From contig JACKAX010000016.1 in assembly GCA_020634875.1 (NCBI GenBank), forward strand, positions 1 through 64,000: 64,000 nucleotides of DNA, read 5' to 3'. A model generated the notes under the pieces. It searched no databases. It had not been told where the DNA came from and worked only from the letters and a program-made list of their open reading frames with translations. Of this stretch, positions 42,522 through 52,120 are shown in pieces. Positions within the stretch are counted from its first letter, which is position 1. The number at the start of each line of letters is the position of its first letter. A program made the translations under genes and the position numbers. Origin of the DNA: Anaerolineales bacterium (lineage in GTDB: Bacteria; Chloroflexota; Anaerolineae; Anaerolineales; JABWBV01).

Positions 42522-44393
42522 TTACTTAAGCGTTTCGAGGGTAATGCCGGATTGGGCTACCATCAAACGAATGAAGTCATATTCCGCATCCGTCGCCACC
42601 ACTAACCCAGACCAGCCGTAGAAGTCCGCACTCCCCAACGAACTCCCCCAGCCTTCCGTCTCCGCAAACGCCGCCAGCGCCGCTTCGATCTGCGCACGCA
42701 GCTCCGCCGGAAACTCCGGCCCAAACGACAGCGTGTCGTTGGGGATTTCAGGAGACAACATCAGGATGCGCACTTTTTGCACCACATCCGGAAACTCCTC
42801 GCGGATGTTCGCCCGGGCATCCAAGATCTGATAGCCGTCGCATTTCAAATTGCCATCCGCATCCAACCCGCAATTCGTCAGGTCAACCGGCGGTTCGGGG
42901 TCATCCCCAATCGCCCAGGCCGCCGCCCCTTCGGGGGCCGCCCACGGGCTGTAGAACGCGGTCGCAAAGTCCGCTTCCCCCGTGTACACCGCACGCACCG
43001 CCTGCGGGTGACCGCCCGCTTCGAGGGTGTCACCAACGGTCACGCCCGCTTCTTGGAACATGACGGTCGGGACCAGGAACCCGGAGGTGGAGCCAGCATC
43101 CGGGTACGCCCATTTCTTGCCGTTCAGGTCGTCAATGCTCTGGATGTCGCTGTCACGCGGGACGACGACCATGGTCCAGTACACGCCCCAGCCGCGGCGT
43201 TCAGCTTTGAAGGCCACATCCACACCACACAGGTCGTTGGCGAGAACGTACCCGAAGGCCGGGATGAAGGCCATCGTGTCGCTGGGGGAAGCACACATTT
43301 CTTCGATAGTGGCGGCATAGGAGGTCGGAATGCTGACTTCGAAGTTCAGCCCGGTGGCTTCGTTCAACGCCTGGGCCATGATTTCACCGCCCGTGACGAT
43401 CACGTTCGCATCCACGGACGGCACAAACAACACTTTGATCGGGTGATTGACGCCGCCAATTTCGTTGGGGTCAACGCCATACGCGCCTGCACCAACATCG
43501 TCATAGGTCAACACAAATTCCGGGCCAAACCATTTGGCATTGAGTTCGTTCAGCGTGCCGTCTTGTTTGAACTGAGCAATTGCGGCATTAAAAGCACTCA
43601 CCAGATCACTGCCTTTCGGGAAGATGAAGCCTAGTTGGTCGCTCTGAACGGGATCGCCGAGAATTTGTACTTTGTCGGGGTTCGCACCACGATAGCCCTG
43701 CCCGGCGGTTTCGTCCATGATGACGCCATCCACATCGCCTGCGATCAGGGCTTGCACCACGAGACCGAAGTCATCAAAGGTATTGATGCGGGCTTCACCG
43801 ACCAGATCAAGGGCGGTTTGATAGTTGGTCGTGCCAACTTGTTCACCCAGTTTTAGCGATGAATCTGCTACAAATTCATCAATCGTAGAAAAACGGGTTT
43901 CGCCCACGCGGGCCAGCAGGCGTTGGTTGACGGCGATATAACCATCGGAGAAGTCCACCTGTTTGGCACGTTCTTCGGTGATGGTAATCCCATCTGCCGC
44001 CATGTCAAACTGGCCTTCTCCAACCGCTGCAATCATCGTATCCCATGCAAATTCAACGTAGTTAGGGGTGCAGTTCAAGCGAGCACAGGCTTCGTTGATG
44101 AAGTCGTAGTCCCAACCTTCGGCGTTGCCGGTATCGAGGTTGACATAGTTGAAAGGCAAGTAAGCGTTTTCAACCGCAACGGTCACTTCGCGCCCCCCAA
44201 GGTCAGGGAGAACGATTTCGGTGGGTTCAGCCATTGCTTCGGTGGGTTCCGCTGCTACTTCGGTGGGTTTTTCTTCCATCGCTTCGGTTGCCGCGGCGGT
44301 GGGAGCCTCTGTGGGCGTAGCCGCGGGCTGGCATGCCGCTAAAACAAAACTGGCAACCAGCAAAAGAGTGATAAAGGGTAATAGTTTTTTCAT
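42522..44393 (-). CDS. Dual-domain solute-binding lipoprotein (amino-acid type SBP_bac_3 fused to PhnD type)
   Basis: A 623-residue lipoprotein with two different binding-protein folds. The lipobox is LAACQ (Cys 21), then an Ala/Thr/Glu/Pro tether. Residues ~69-295 are family-3 (polar amino acid): [20 protein letters not shown] and [19 protein letters not shown]. Residues ~316-623 are PhnD-like (phosphonate/phosphite): [33 protein letters not shown] and [18 protein letters not shown]. The start at 44393 has AGGAG. It lies between an amino-acid-type permease gene and phnC/phnE, so one protein appears to hold the ligand sites of both systems. Ligands are not known. Confidence 0.9.
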   Translation of the reverse strand: MKKLLPFITLLLVASFVLAACQPAATPTEAPTAAATEAMEEKPTEVAAEPTEAMAEPTEIVLPDLGGREVTVAVENAYLPFNYVNLDTGNAEGWDYDFINEACARLNCTPNYVEFAWDTMIAAVGEGQFDMAADGITITEERAKQVDFSDGYIAVNQRLLARVGETRFSTIDEFVADSSLKLGEQVGTTNYQTALDLVGEARINTFDDFGLVVQALIAGDVDGVIMDETAGQGYRGANPDKVQILGDPVQSDQLGFIFPKGSDLVSAFNAAIAQFKQDGTLNELNAKWFGPEFVLTYDDVGAGAYGVDPNEIGGVNHPIKVLFVPSVDANVIVTGGEIMAQALNEATGLNFEVSIPTSYAATIEEMCASPSDTMAFIPAFGYVLANDLCGVDVAFKAERRGWGVYWTMVVVPRDSDIQSIDDLNGKKWAYPDAGSTSGFLVPTVMFQEAGVTVGDTLEAGGHPQAVRAVYTGEADFATAFYSPWAAPEGAAAWAIGDDPEPPVDLTNCGLDADGNLKCDGYQILDARANIREEFPDVVQKVRILMLSPEIPNDTLSFGPEFPAELRAQIEAALAAFAETEGWGSSLGSADFYGWSGLVVATDAEYDFIRLMVAQSGITLETLK

Positions 44394-44488
44394 GGTTTCT
44401 CCTATTAAAAATTTTTTCAAAACAAAAGAACAGTCAAAAGGTGGTTCAATAATGGGTAAAAGGGCCTCACCTCCTCTTCATCATAAAA

Positions 44489-45352
44489 TTATTTCCGTTG
44501 ATCGGACTTTAAACGCCGTTCCATAAACCGGACCCCAGAGGAAAGTAAAAGGGTCAGGCTCAGGTATAGGAAAGCCACGGTATTATAGGTTTGAAGGTAA
44601 AGAAAGGAAGCGGCTCCGTATTTTTTACCTAACTGGGTAATATCGCCAATCCCCAAAGCAGAAAGCAATGAGGTTTCTTTAACCATGGCAATAAAATCGT
44701 TCCCCAAGGGAGGTAAGATTCGACGCAGTGCCTGGGGCAGGATCACAAAGCGGAAGGACTGAAACCAGGACAACCCCAATGCGGAGGCTGCTTCCCGTTG
44801 CCCACGTTCGATGGACTGTAAACCAGCACGAAAGATTTCTGAGGAAAACGCTCCGTAACTAAACGCCAAAGCAAAGACACCCCGTACCATAAATTCCATT
44901 TTGTAAACGGCAAGCGCATTTTCAGGGGCCAACAGGCCAATATCTCCTAACCATACACCTAAATTATTGATACCTCCCACAATTGCTGGCCCTACGACAA
45001 AGCCCCAATACAAAATCTGCACCAGGATCGGCACGCCACGAATAATCTGAACGTACAACTGCCCAATATTGCGTGCAACGACGTTACTAGAAAGTTGCAT
45101 GAGCGCTGTTGTCAACCCAAAAACCAACGCAATTGAATATGCACTAATTGCCGCTAGCGCCGTAACCTGAACCCCTTCGACCAACGTACTAATAATTTTG
45201 TAATACGTTTCGTTAGTCATGAAATTGTAGAGCAGAACGATCCCAGCCAGAATAATTAAAAACGCCCACCAGGGCGCTTCTGCGAGAAAATTCGCGGATT
45301 TATTCTGGAAGGCCGGATTCCCCTGCGCAAGCGGTTCGGAATTTGTGGTCAT
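44489..45352 (-). CDS. Polar amino-acid-type ABC permease (HisM/GlnP family)
   Basis: A 287-residue permease. After a 30-residue hydrophilic N-terminus and a TM helix, the core holds LVEGVQVTALAAISAYSIAL, QIIRGVPILVQILYWGF and the EAA loop region REAASALGLSWFQSFRFVIL followed by PQALRRILPPLGNDFIAMVK. It is first in the importer operon; no GlnQ-type ATPase is near, only PhnC. AGGAT precedes the ATG. The 373-base gap upstream (45353-45725) contains no clear promoter or gene. Confidence 0.9.
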   Translation of the reverse strand: MTTNSEPLAQGNPAFQNKSANFLAEAPWWAFLIILAGIVLLYNFMTNETYYKIISTLVEGVQVTALAAISAYSIALVFGLTTALMQLSSNVVARNIGQLYVQIIRGVPILVQILYWGFVVGPAIVGGINNLGVWLGDIGLLAPENALAVYKMEFMVRGVFALAFSYGAFSSEIFRAGLQSIERGQREAASALGLSWFQSFRFVILPQALRRILPPLGNDFIAMVKETSLLSALGIGDITQLGKKYGAASFLYLQTYNTVAFLYLSLTLLLSSGVRFMERRLKSDQRK

Positions 45353-45725
45353 TTTTAGATCCTAAAAGGGGGGATTTTGGGTTGAAACGTGTCAATAATA
45401 ACGCATATCCAAATGACTGACAAGTAAATCGTTTTTTGCCAAATCATACCGTATTTGAAGCTGTACCAGACTGTCTTTGCTATCCGGTTTCAAGTGTGTC
45501 GCACAAAAGCTTTGTAAGTTCAAGGCGTTGGCTTTATAGGTTCTTGACTTTCCTAAAATATTCCTGTACATTACATCCACTTTGGGAGGCTGAAAAAAGT
45601 ATCCAGGCCAAGACTCACAACTCCACAATGAAACCTCGGATGGTTAAAGTTGCAAATCCAAACTGTCAACAAAAGTGATTTTGTATTGGAAGTTTCGGGA
45701 ATATCATCTCAAAAATAAGGTCTAT

Positions 45726-46940
45726 ATGATTGAAGATCAGAACGATCAAATCTACGAAGAATTTATTGTCGAAGAAACTGATGAGTTACTCTACATTTGG
45801 CAATATGGGGATATAGAGGAGTGGAATGATATTGATTTTGAAATCATTAAAGCAATTCTGATAGAACGATTGGGATATGTACCACCCCAATCTATTGAAC
45901 TTCAACTTTCTAAGTCTTTAAACCGAATAGAAGATTACTTAGAAAATAACGAGTTAGAAAAGGCATTAAGCGAATGTGAATTGGCTATTCAATTGAAGCA
46001 AGATTTCGCAATTCCTTATAACTACCAGGGAATAATCTATGATGAGATGGGGCAACTTGAAAAGGCCATCCTCAATTACCAAAAAGCGGTCGAACTTGCA
46101 CCTGGTTTTGAAGAAGCATGGGAAAACTTGCGAAGTGTTGAAGCAGCTCTTAAAGAGGATTTTGAAGGTTCCCTTGCAAAAAAGCATCTTGACCAAGCCC
46201 GTGAATATGTAAACCAAGGGGAAACAACAAGGGCTTACGCAGCATGTGAATTGGCGAAGGAAACAATACCACCCATTGCATTTGCCTACAATGAATTGGG
46301 GTTGGTGTTTGAAACCTTGGGACGATTAGACCTTGCACTGAACGCGTACCAAAAAGCGATACAACTCAATTCCGAGCGAAAAGAAGCCTGGAAAAACTTA
46401 AAACGTATTGAAGTGGATCTTGAAAAAGAATTTTATGAATCTGCGACCATACAACACCTTGATCAAGCTCTTGAATATGCGAATGACGGAGAATTTGAAA
46501 AAGCTAAAGAGGAATGCGAAACGGCTAAGTCTTTACTACCCGATCTTGCACTTGCCTACAATTACCTGGGTTTAATTCTCCATACACTAGACCAATTAGA
46601 ACCTGCGATAGACTCCTATCTGAAAGCCATACAATTTAATCCACGATTTTATGTCGCACGGGAAAACCTTGCTACGGCAAAGTTAGCCTGGGAAGAAGAA
46701 CAATACCATCTATTTTCAAATCTAAACCAGGAGGAGGAAGAGAACATTTCATTTGACGAATTCCAAATGCTGATCACCACCGAGCCAATCCCGTCGTGGT
46801 TCTATACGGATGAAAACGCCTTGCTTCTCCCGGGATGGGCGGGACATCGCACGCGTCAGGGAGAAGTGGATATGATCCCCTGGAGTCTGAATTTGAGCTC
46901 GCCCACCTTCAAGGGAGTATTATTCGGGCACTTCTGGTAG
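45726..46940 (+). CDS. TPR-repeat protein, possibly truncated by a frameshift
   Basis: A 404-residue protein of unusually AT-rich DNA for this window. It has three ~95-residue modules, each with tetratricopeptide pairs (ELEKALSECELAIQLKQDFA, AYNELGLVFETLGRLDLALN, AIDSYLKAIQFNPRFYVARE). The start at 45726 (MIEDQNDQIYEEF) is preceded by AAGG. The C-terminus runs ...LLLPGWAGHRTRQGEVDMIP then ends shortly after, while the next frame (46835-47140) continues with two TM helices that could be its original end. Probably a protein-interaction scaffold; partner unknown. Confidence 0.75.
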   Translation: MIEDQNDQIYEEFIVEETDELLYIWQYGDIEEWNDIDFEIIKAILIERLGYVPPQSIELQLSKSLNRIEDYLENNELEKALSECELAIQLKQDFAIPYNYQGIIYDEMGQLEKAILNYQKAVELAPGFEEAWENLRSVEAALKEDFEGSLAKKHLDQAREYVNQGETTRAYAACELAKETIPPIAFAYNELGLVFETLGRLDLALNAYQKAIQLNSERKEAWKNLKRIEVDLEKEFYESATIQHLDQALEYANDGEFEKAKEECETAKSLLPDLALAYNYLGLILHTLDQLEPAIDSYLKAIQFNPRFYVARENLATAKLAWEEEQYHLFSNLNQEEEENISFDEFQMLITTEPIPSWFYTDENALLLPGWAGHRTRQGEVDMIPWSLNLSSPTFKGVLFGHFW

Positions 46941-47140
46941 GAAAGTTTAGAACCCGCAACCCGTTTTATTTGGTATTGATGATGTATGTGGGGATCATAT
47001 TTTTTTTAGGCGGTATGGTTTTAAGCTTTATGGGCATTCCTTATTTAATTGTTGGAGGATTTCTCTTATGGAATGTATATTTAAGTTTGCGACTTGGAAA
47101 TTCCGGTGAAGAGGAAGAAAAAGGGCATACTTTCTTTTAG
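46900..47140 (+). pseudogene. Possible C-terminal membrane part of the TPR protein in a shifted frame
   Basis: In the other frame, from about 46900 the sequence codes ALLVGKFRTRNPFYLVLMMY and then two hydrophobic helices (VGIIFFLGGMVLSFMGIPYL, IVGGFLLWNVYLSL). A single-base shift around 46895-46920 would join it to the TPR protein. It could instead be a separate small membrane protein starting within the TPR gene. Confidence 0.35.
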
Positions 47141-47167
47141 CTCAAGATGCTTGCGTATACCACCTAT

Positions 47168-47623
47168 TTACAAAAATACTACATTCCCCCCTCTAATCTT
47201 CCCCACCACCTCCCCCACCGCCCGGTCAACCCCCTCCGTCAATCCCTCCCCCAAATCAAAATCCACCCCTGTAACCGTCACCAGCCACGCTTCGGGCTGA
47301 TGCCCGTACAAAATCTCCGCCATCCCCAACAATTCTTCGGGAGCCACGTAATGCGTGTAATTCGCCGCCGGACGTTCACCGACCCCGACGCGCCGCGTTC
47401 GAATCTCGCCCGGTTCCCCCTCCACAGATGCATCCACAAACACCACACACGCCACACGGCTGATGTCTTCCGCCAGTTCGGGCATGAGTTGGTGCGTTTG
47501 GAGCAGAGCCATTTCGCCCTCGGTTTCCGCGTCGAGCGTCGCCCGGAGTGCGTCAATAACTCGCCAGCCAAACCCGTCGTCGCGCCGGAAGGGATTACCG
47601 TAACCGATGATGATAGATGACAT
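47168..47623 (-). CDS. hoxW: Hydrogenase maturation protease (HoxW-like)
   Basis: A 151-residue endopeptidase of the HyaD/HybD/HoxW family (M52). GYGNPFRRDDGFGWRVIDAL holds the first nickel-sensing acidic residue, VVFVDASVEG the second, and THYVAPEELLGMAEILYG the His. It clips the C-terminal peptide from the large subunit after nickel insertion. Position next to HoxH, with an inverted repeat of 98 bases between them (47668-47765), suggests that HoxH is its substrate. No ribosome site is seen before the ATG. Confidence 0.85.
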   Translation of the reverse strand: MSSIIIGYGNPFRRDDGFGWRVIDALRATLDAETEGEMALLQTHQLMPELAEDISRVACVVFVDASVEGEPGEIRTRRVGVGERPAANYTHYVAPEELLGMAEILYGHQPEAWLVTVTGVDFDLGEGLTEGVDRAVGEVVGKIRGGNVVFL

Positions 47624-47667
47624 GGGAAAAAACCGAAAAAATGAAGGTAGTGGGCATTTGGGCGTTT

Positions 47668-47765
47668 AAAACTTCGGAAGTCTTTGAGCGTACTCTGGGT
47701 TGGAATTCATTTGCAAAAGCAGGAGATTCATTACCAGAGATGCTGATGGAGACTTCCGAAGTTTT
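47668..47765. repeat. Inverted-repeat element with AAAACTTCGGAAGTCT ends
   Basis: A perfect 16-bp inverted repeat (47668-47683 and 47750-47765) around 66 bases. It lies between the HoxH stop and the protease start. The layout of long arms and a ~66-base interior resembles the AAAACCGAG elements, but the arm sequence differs. Confidence 0.65.
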
Positions 47766-47779
47766 GCTGTTACGAAAAT

Positions 47780-49204
47780 TTAACCTCGTTTGGCCTCATC
47801 GAGGATTTCACCTTGAGACCCAACCAACTGCACATGCAAGGGATAATCCCCGTCCGCATGGGTGGAGCAACTGAGGCAAGGGTCGAACGTGCGGATGACG
47901 CCTTCGACGCGGTTCAGCATGGGTTCGGTGATCTTCTTGCCTTTGAGGAAGTAGCGAGCCGTCTGGAAGATGCCTTTATTCATCGCGAGGTTGTTGTTGC
48001 CCGTTGCGATAACCAGGTTAGCCCAGGTAATGATGCCATTCCGGTCAATTTTGTAATGATGGAGCAGTGTACCTCGCGGGGCTTCGGACATGCCGATGCC
48101 TTCAAACCGGTTGGGTTGGGCGCGTGCACGGACATGATCGCTCAAAATATCGGGGGCGTGAAGGAGTTGTTCGATGCGTTCGAGGCCGTAAAGCATTTCG
48201 ATTAGACGGGCGTAATGTGCCTGGAACGAACTGAGGGTCGCGCCGCGTTCTAACATGCGAAACTCTGCCCATTCTTCGTCGGCGCGGACGGTGCCCATTT
48301 TGTCTACGATGTTCATCCGGGCGAGCGGCCCCACGCGGAAGATGCCGTCAGGGTAGCCCATCGGTTTGTAGTACGGGGATTTCAGGTAGCTGTCCGGTTC
48401 CACGTATTCGGCGATGTAATCCTGATAATTCTTCGGGCTGAGACCATCGGCAACGATTTTGCCCGTCGAGTCAACGATTCGGACTTTGCCGTCGTAGAAG
48501 GCGATGCGTCCGTCGTCTTTCACCAGCCCCATAAACAAGGTGGGGAAGTTGGCGAAGGTACGAATTTCAGCGTCGAAACCGCCAAAGATGCCTTTGTACC
48601 AGTCCAGCGAGCGGAGGATGCGTTCGAGGGCATCAGGGATGCGTTCGAGGATGAAGTCGCGTTCTTCTGCCTTGAGGGGCGCGTTAACCCCGCCGGGGAC
48701 GAGCCACGCGGGGTGGATGCGTTTCCCGCCGAGCAGTTCGATGATCTCCTGCCCGAATTTGCGGAGCATAATCCCGTCGCGGGCCAGGTCCGGGTACTTT
48801 TTCAGCACACCGAAGATGTTCCGATCAGCGGGGTCGGCATCAAAACCGAAGACGAAATCCGGGGAGGAGAGGTGGAAGAAACTGAGCGCGTGAGACTGGA
48901 TCATCTGCGCCAGATTGATGATTTTGCGGAGTTCGCTGGCTGTGGGTGGAATTTCCACCGCGAGTAGGTCGTCGCAGGCTTTGGACGAGGCGATCAAGTG
49001 GCTGACCGGGCAAATGCCGCAGATGCGCGCGGTGAGGGAGGGCATTTCGTAAAACGTCCGGCCTTCGGTCATTTTCTCAAACCCTCGGAACTGAGTGACA
49101 TGGAACCGCGCGTCGGTCACTTGCCCTTTATCATCCAGTGAGATGGTGATTTTGCTGTGTCCTTCGATCCGGGTCACAGGGTCAATGGTAATGGTTTTGG
49201 TCAT
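47780..49204 (-). CDS. hoxH: NiFe hydrogenase large subunit HoxH
   Basis: A 474-residue large subunit. The nickel ligands are RICGICPVSH (CxxC near residues 61-70) and DPCLSCSTH near the C-terminus (CxxC), followed by a short peptide that would be removed by the protease. The opening EGHSKITISL motif is usual. The sequence fits NAD(P)-linked bidirectional hydrogenases (group 3d) and all HoxEFUY partners are upstream. AGGAGAG precedes the ATG; 9 bases separate it from HoxY. It carries H2 oxidation/evolution at the Ni-Fe site. Confidence 0.93.
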   Translation of the reverse strand: MTKTITIDPVTRIEGHSKITISLDDKGQVTDARFHVTQFRGFEKMTEGRTFYEMPSLTARICGICPVSHLIASSKACDDLLAVEIPPTASELRKIINLAQMIQSHALSFFHLSSPDFVFGFDADPADRNIFGVLKKYPDLARDGIMLRKFGQEIIELLGGKRIHPAWLVPGGVNAPLKAEERDFILERIPDALERILRSLDWYKGIFGGFDAEIRTFANFPTLFMGLVKDDGRIAFYDGKVRIVDSTGKIVADGLSPKNYQDYIAEYVEPDSYLKSPYYKPMGYPDGIFRVGPLARMNIVDKMGTVRADEEWAEFRMLERGATLSSFQAHYARLIEMLYGLERIEQLLHAPDILSDHVRARAQPNRFEGIGMSEAPRGTLLHHYKIDRNGIITWANLVIATGNNNLAMNKGIFQTARYFLKGKKITEPMLNRVEGVIRTFDPCLSCSTHADGDYPLHVQLVGSQGEILDEAKRG

Positions 49205-49213
49205 AGTTCTCTC

Positions 49214-49750
49214 CTAAATTCCGAACCTCGTCTTGCCAACTAAATCGGGCATCCGACCTTCGAGCAATTCGCTGACGGCGAAGAAGATCGTGTCTGCCGA
49301 GGGGGGACAACCTGGGATGAAGACATCCACTGGGACGATATGATGCACAGGGACGGATTTCGGGCGCAGGGGCGGGATGAGTTGCACGGGGATGTGCTGG
49401 TTTTCGGAGGCGTTTTCGATGTATGCCCGCTCGTACAATGACTGGACGCTGAACTGGTTCCGCATTCCTGGCACATTGGCTGTCACCGCGCAGTCCCCGA
49501 GGGAGACGAGAATCCGTGTGTGGGCGCGCACCTTTTTGATTTTGTTGTAATCGTCCTCGTTGCTCACCGCACCTTCCACCAACGTGACATCCACCATTTC
49601 GGGGAAATCTTTGGGATCAACCAACGGGCTGTATACCAGGTCGGCTTTTTCGGCAACGGCAATCAGCCGCTCATCCATATCGAGAAAAGACATGTGACAC
49701 CCGGAACATCCATCGAGCCACACAGTCGCAATTTTTGCTTTTTCGCTCAT
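49214..49750 (-). CDS. hoxY: NiFe hydrogenase small subunit HoxY
   Basis: A 178-residue small subunit. DGCSGCHMSFLDMDERL, GDCAVTANVPGMRN and FIPGCPPSADTIFFAV carry the four Cys that bind the proximal [4Fe-4S] cluster. It passes electrons from HoxH to the diaphorase part. No signal peptide, so the enzyme is cytoplasmic. Two bases of gap to HoxU make co-translation likely. Confidence 0.93.
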   Translation of the reverse strand: MSEKAKIATVWLDGCSGCHMSFLDMDERLIAVAEKADLVYSPLVDPKDFPEMVDVTLVEGAVSNEDDYNKIKKVRAHTRILVSLGDCAVTANVPGMRNQFSVQSLYERAYIENASENQHIPVQLIPPLRPKSVPVHHIVPVDVFIPGCPPSADTIFFAVSELLEGRMPDLVGKTRFGI

Positions 49751-49751
49751 G

Positions 49752-50462
49752 TCACTCCTCCCGCATCAGTTGCAAGTACGGTAAAAATTCACGCTGTTTC
49801 GTCATCTCTGCCACGGAACGGCCTTTCGCGGAGAGCGCACCCGTCGGACAAAGTTGGACGCATTTGCCGCAGCGTGTACAGGTCGTCGAGTTCCCCCACG
49901 GTTCGTTCAGGTCAGAGATGATCATGGATTTGACGCCACGCCCCATCACATCTTTGGTATGCGCCCCTTCGATCTCGCCGCAGACCCGGACGCAACGCTG
50001 GCACAACACGCACCGGTTATGATCCATCATGTAATAGGGATGCGACGCGTCAATATGCATCTCTGGGGAGAGATATGGCACGCGCACGTGGGTCATGCCC
50101 AATTCCGTCGCCAGGTCTTGCAGTTGGCAGTGCCCGTTCGAAACACACACCGAACAAACATGGTTGCGTTCCGAGAAAAGCATTTCCAATATCGTCCGGC
50201 GGTAGGCTTGTAAGCGCGGGCTGTCTGTGTACACTTCCATGCCCTCTTCGATGTAGGTCATGCACGCAGGAACCAGTTTCGTCCACCCCTTGATTTCGAC
50301 CAGGCACAACCGACACGCGCCGATGTTCGACAGGCCATCAATTTGGCACAGCGTAGGGATTTTGATGCCATTTTCGCGGGCGAGGTCGAGGATGGTTTCG
50401 TCGCCGCGTCCGCCCACGTCCAGGTCATTGATTTTCAGCGTTTTGATGGTGGATGGTCTCAT
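49752..50462 (-). CDS. hoxU: Diaphorase iron-sulphur subunit HoxU
   Basis: A 236-residue protein like the N-terminus of NuoG. It has a plant-type [2Fe-2S] region (PTLCQIDGLSNIGACRLC ... PAC), the His-Cys3 motif HVCSVCVSNGHC and two [4Fe-4S] motifs, CVLCQRCVRVC and CTRCGKCVQLCP. It links HoxF to HoxY. The start overlaps the HoxF stop (ATGA). Confidence 0.93.
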   Translation of the reverse strand: MRPSTIKTLKINDLDVGGRGDETILDLARENGIKIPTLCQIDGLSNIGACRLCLVEIKGWTKLVPACMTYIEEGMEVYTDSPRLQAYRRTILEMLFSERNHVCSVCVSNGHCQLQDLATELGMTHVRVPYLSPEMHIDASHPYYMMDHNRCVLCQRCVRVCGEIEGAHTKDVMGRGVKSMIISDLNEPWGNSTTCTRCGKCVQLCPTGALSAKGRSVAEMTKQREFLPYLQLMREE

Positions 50463-52120
50463 GCCAACACCTCCTCGGATTGTTTAATTTGACAGGAACC
50501 CGCCGGGCACGTCTTGTGTTCAATGTGTGCCAGAAATTCTTCCCGGAAATACCGGAGTGTACTGTAAATGGGGTTGGCTGCATTTTGCCCCAGCCCGCAC
50601 AGGCTGGTATTGGTAATGACATCGCTTAATTCTTCGATCATCGCCAGGTCATCCAGCGTTGCTTCACCGCGCGTGATCTTGTCCAGATAGTTGTACAGAT
50701 GGGAAGTTCCCACCCGGCATGGGATACACTTCCCGCACGATTCAAGCTTGCAAAATTCCAGGAAATATTTGGCAACCTCCACCATACAGGATGATTCATC
50801 GAGGACGATCATACCGCCGGAGCCGATAATAGAACCCAGCGCGCGCATCGCCTCGTAATCTACGGGAACATCCAGATGCTCGAACGGGACACACCCCCCG
50901 GACGGCCCCCCCGTTTGAACCGCTTTACACTCCCCATGCGCGACCCCGCCCCCCATCTCGTACACAATCTCGCGCAGGGTGATGCCCATCGGCACTTCGA
51001 TCAGCCCCTGATTTTGTACACTACCCGCGAGGGCGAACACCTTCGTCCCCTTACTGTTACGCACCCCAATCGAAGCGTACCAGTTTCCGCCGTTACGGAT
51101 AATGGCCGGAATCGTAGATAGCGTCTCAACATTATTGATCAACGTCGGCTTGCCCCACAACCCCAGTTCGGCAGGATATGGAGGCCGCGGGCGAGGCTGG
51201 CCGCGCTTTCCTTCGATGGATGCAAGCAGGGCAGTTTCCTCCCCGCAGACATACGCCCCTGCCCCCACACGAATATGGATGTTGAAATTGAACAGGGTCC
51301 CAAGGATATGACTCCCCAAAATGCTCCTGGCTTTGGCCTGTTGAATGGCAACGTTCAACCGCCCGACCGCGAGGGGATACTCGCCCCGGACATAGATATA
51401 CCCCTCCGACGCGCCCACCGCGTACCCGGCAATCGCCATCCCCTCGAGGACACGATGCGGATCAGCTTCGAGCACGCTCCGGTCTTTGAATGCGCCAGGG
51501 TCGCCCTCGTCCGCGTTACACACAACGTATTTCTGCCCGCCATCGCCAGCTTTGGCAACAGTCTTCCACTTCAGCCCGGCAGGGTAGCCCGCCCCCCCGC
51601 GCCCGCGCAACCCACTCTTGACTACATGGTCAATCACTTCACCAGGGGACATTTCCGTGAGGGCGGCGAGTAAACCACTGTATCCCCCTGCAGCGATGTA
51701 TTCTTCGATCCGGCCAGGGTCAATCCGCCCGCAGTTTTCTAGCACGATCTTTTTCTGGGATTTGAAGAAGGGGATATTGGTGGGAACTGTGAGCCGTTTA
51801 ATTGGTTCTTTGCCGAGGCTTTCGACAATTTCGGGCAGGTCGGCAGACGTAAGATTACCGTATAACACGGGATCTTTTCCTTTGCTTTCGACAGAGACCA
51901 ATGGCCCCTGAGAACACAGCCCCATACACCCCACGCCCTTTACTTTACAGGTGTGGTGTGGGTCATGTTCCGCAACGGCATGTTCCAACTCGGCTCTGAG
52001 TTTCTCGCTCTGAGACGAGAGGCAACTGCGCGAGATGCAAACACGCACGGTGTGTTCGTACGCGTCCGCCTCCGCACGTTCTTTTTCGGTGATTTGTTCA
52101 AGCATATCAATGTCAATCAT
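50459..52120 (-). CDS. hoxF: Diaphorase NAD/FMN subunit HoxF
   Basis: A 553-residue NuoF-like subunit. An N-terminal thioredoxin-like [2Fe-2S] domain (VRVCISRSC ... CMGLC), NADH/FMN sites GRGGAGYPAGLKWKTVA and GAGAYVCGEETALLASIEGK, and the C-terminal [4Fe-4S] ESCGKCIPCRVG with a fourth Cys in NTSLCGLGQN. It exchanges electrons with NAD+. It overlaps HoxE by 8 bases. Confidence 0.93.
   Translation of the reverse strand: MIDIDMLEQITEKERAEADAYEHTVRVCISRSCLSSQSEKLRAELEHAVAEHDPHHTCKVKGVGCMGLCSQGPLVSVESKGKDPVLYGNLTSADLPEIVESLGKEPIKRLTVPTNIPFFKSQKKIVLENCGRIDPGRIEEYIAAGGYSGLLAALTEMSPGEVIDHVVKSGLRGRGGAGYPAGLKWKTVAKAGDGGQKYVVCNADEGDPGAFKDRSVLEADPHRVLEGMAIAGYAVGASEGYIYVRGEYPLAVGRLNVAIQQAKARSILGSHILGTLFNFNIHIRVGAGAYVCGEETALLASIEGKRGQPRPRPPYPAELGLWGKPTLINNVETLSTIPAIIRNGGNWYASIGVRNSKGTKVFALAGSVQNQGLIEVPMGITLREIVYEMGGGVAHGECKAVQTGGPSGGCVPFEHLDVPVDYEAMRALGSIIGSGGMIVLDESSCMVEVAKYFLEFCKLESCGKCIPCRVGTSHLYNYLDKITRGEATLDDLAMIEELSDVITNTSLCGLGQNAANPIYSTLRYFREEFLAHIEHKTCPAGSCQIKQSEEVLA

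Noticed and set aside
45392..45628. 78-codon minus-strand ORF upstream of the amino-acid-type permease
   Set aside because: No ribosome site and no motif; composition resembles non-coding DNA, possibly a degenerate repeat.
47147..47620. 157-codon plus-strand ORF
   Set aside because: Antisense to the protease gene, His/Pro/Arg-rich shadow composition.
47617..47874. 85-codon plus-strand ORF between hoxH and the protease
   Set aside because: It runs through the 98-base inverted-repeat element and into antisense hoxH; no family match.
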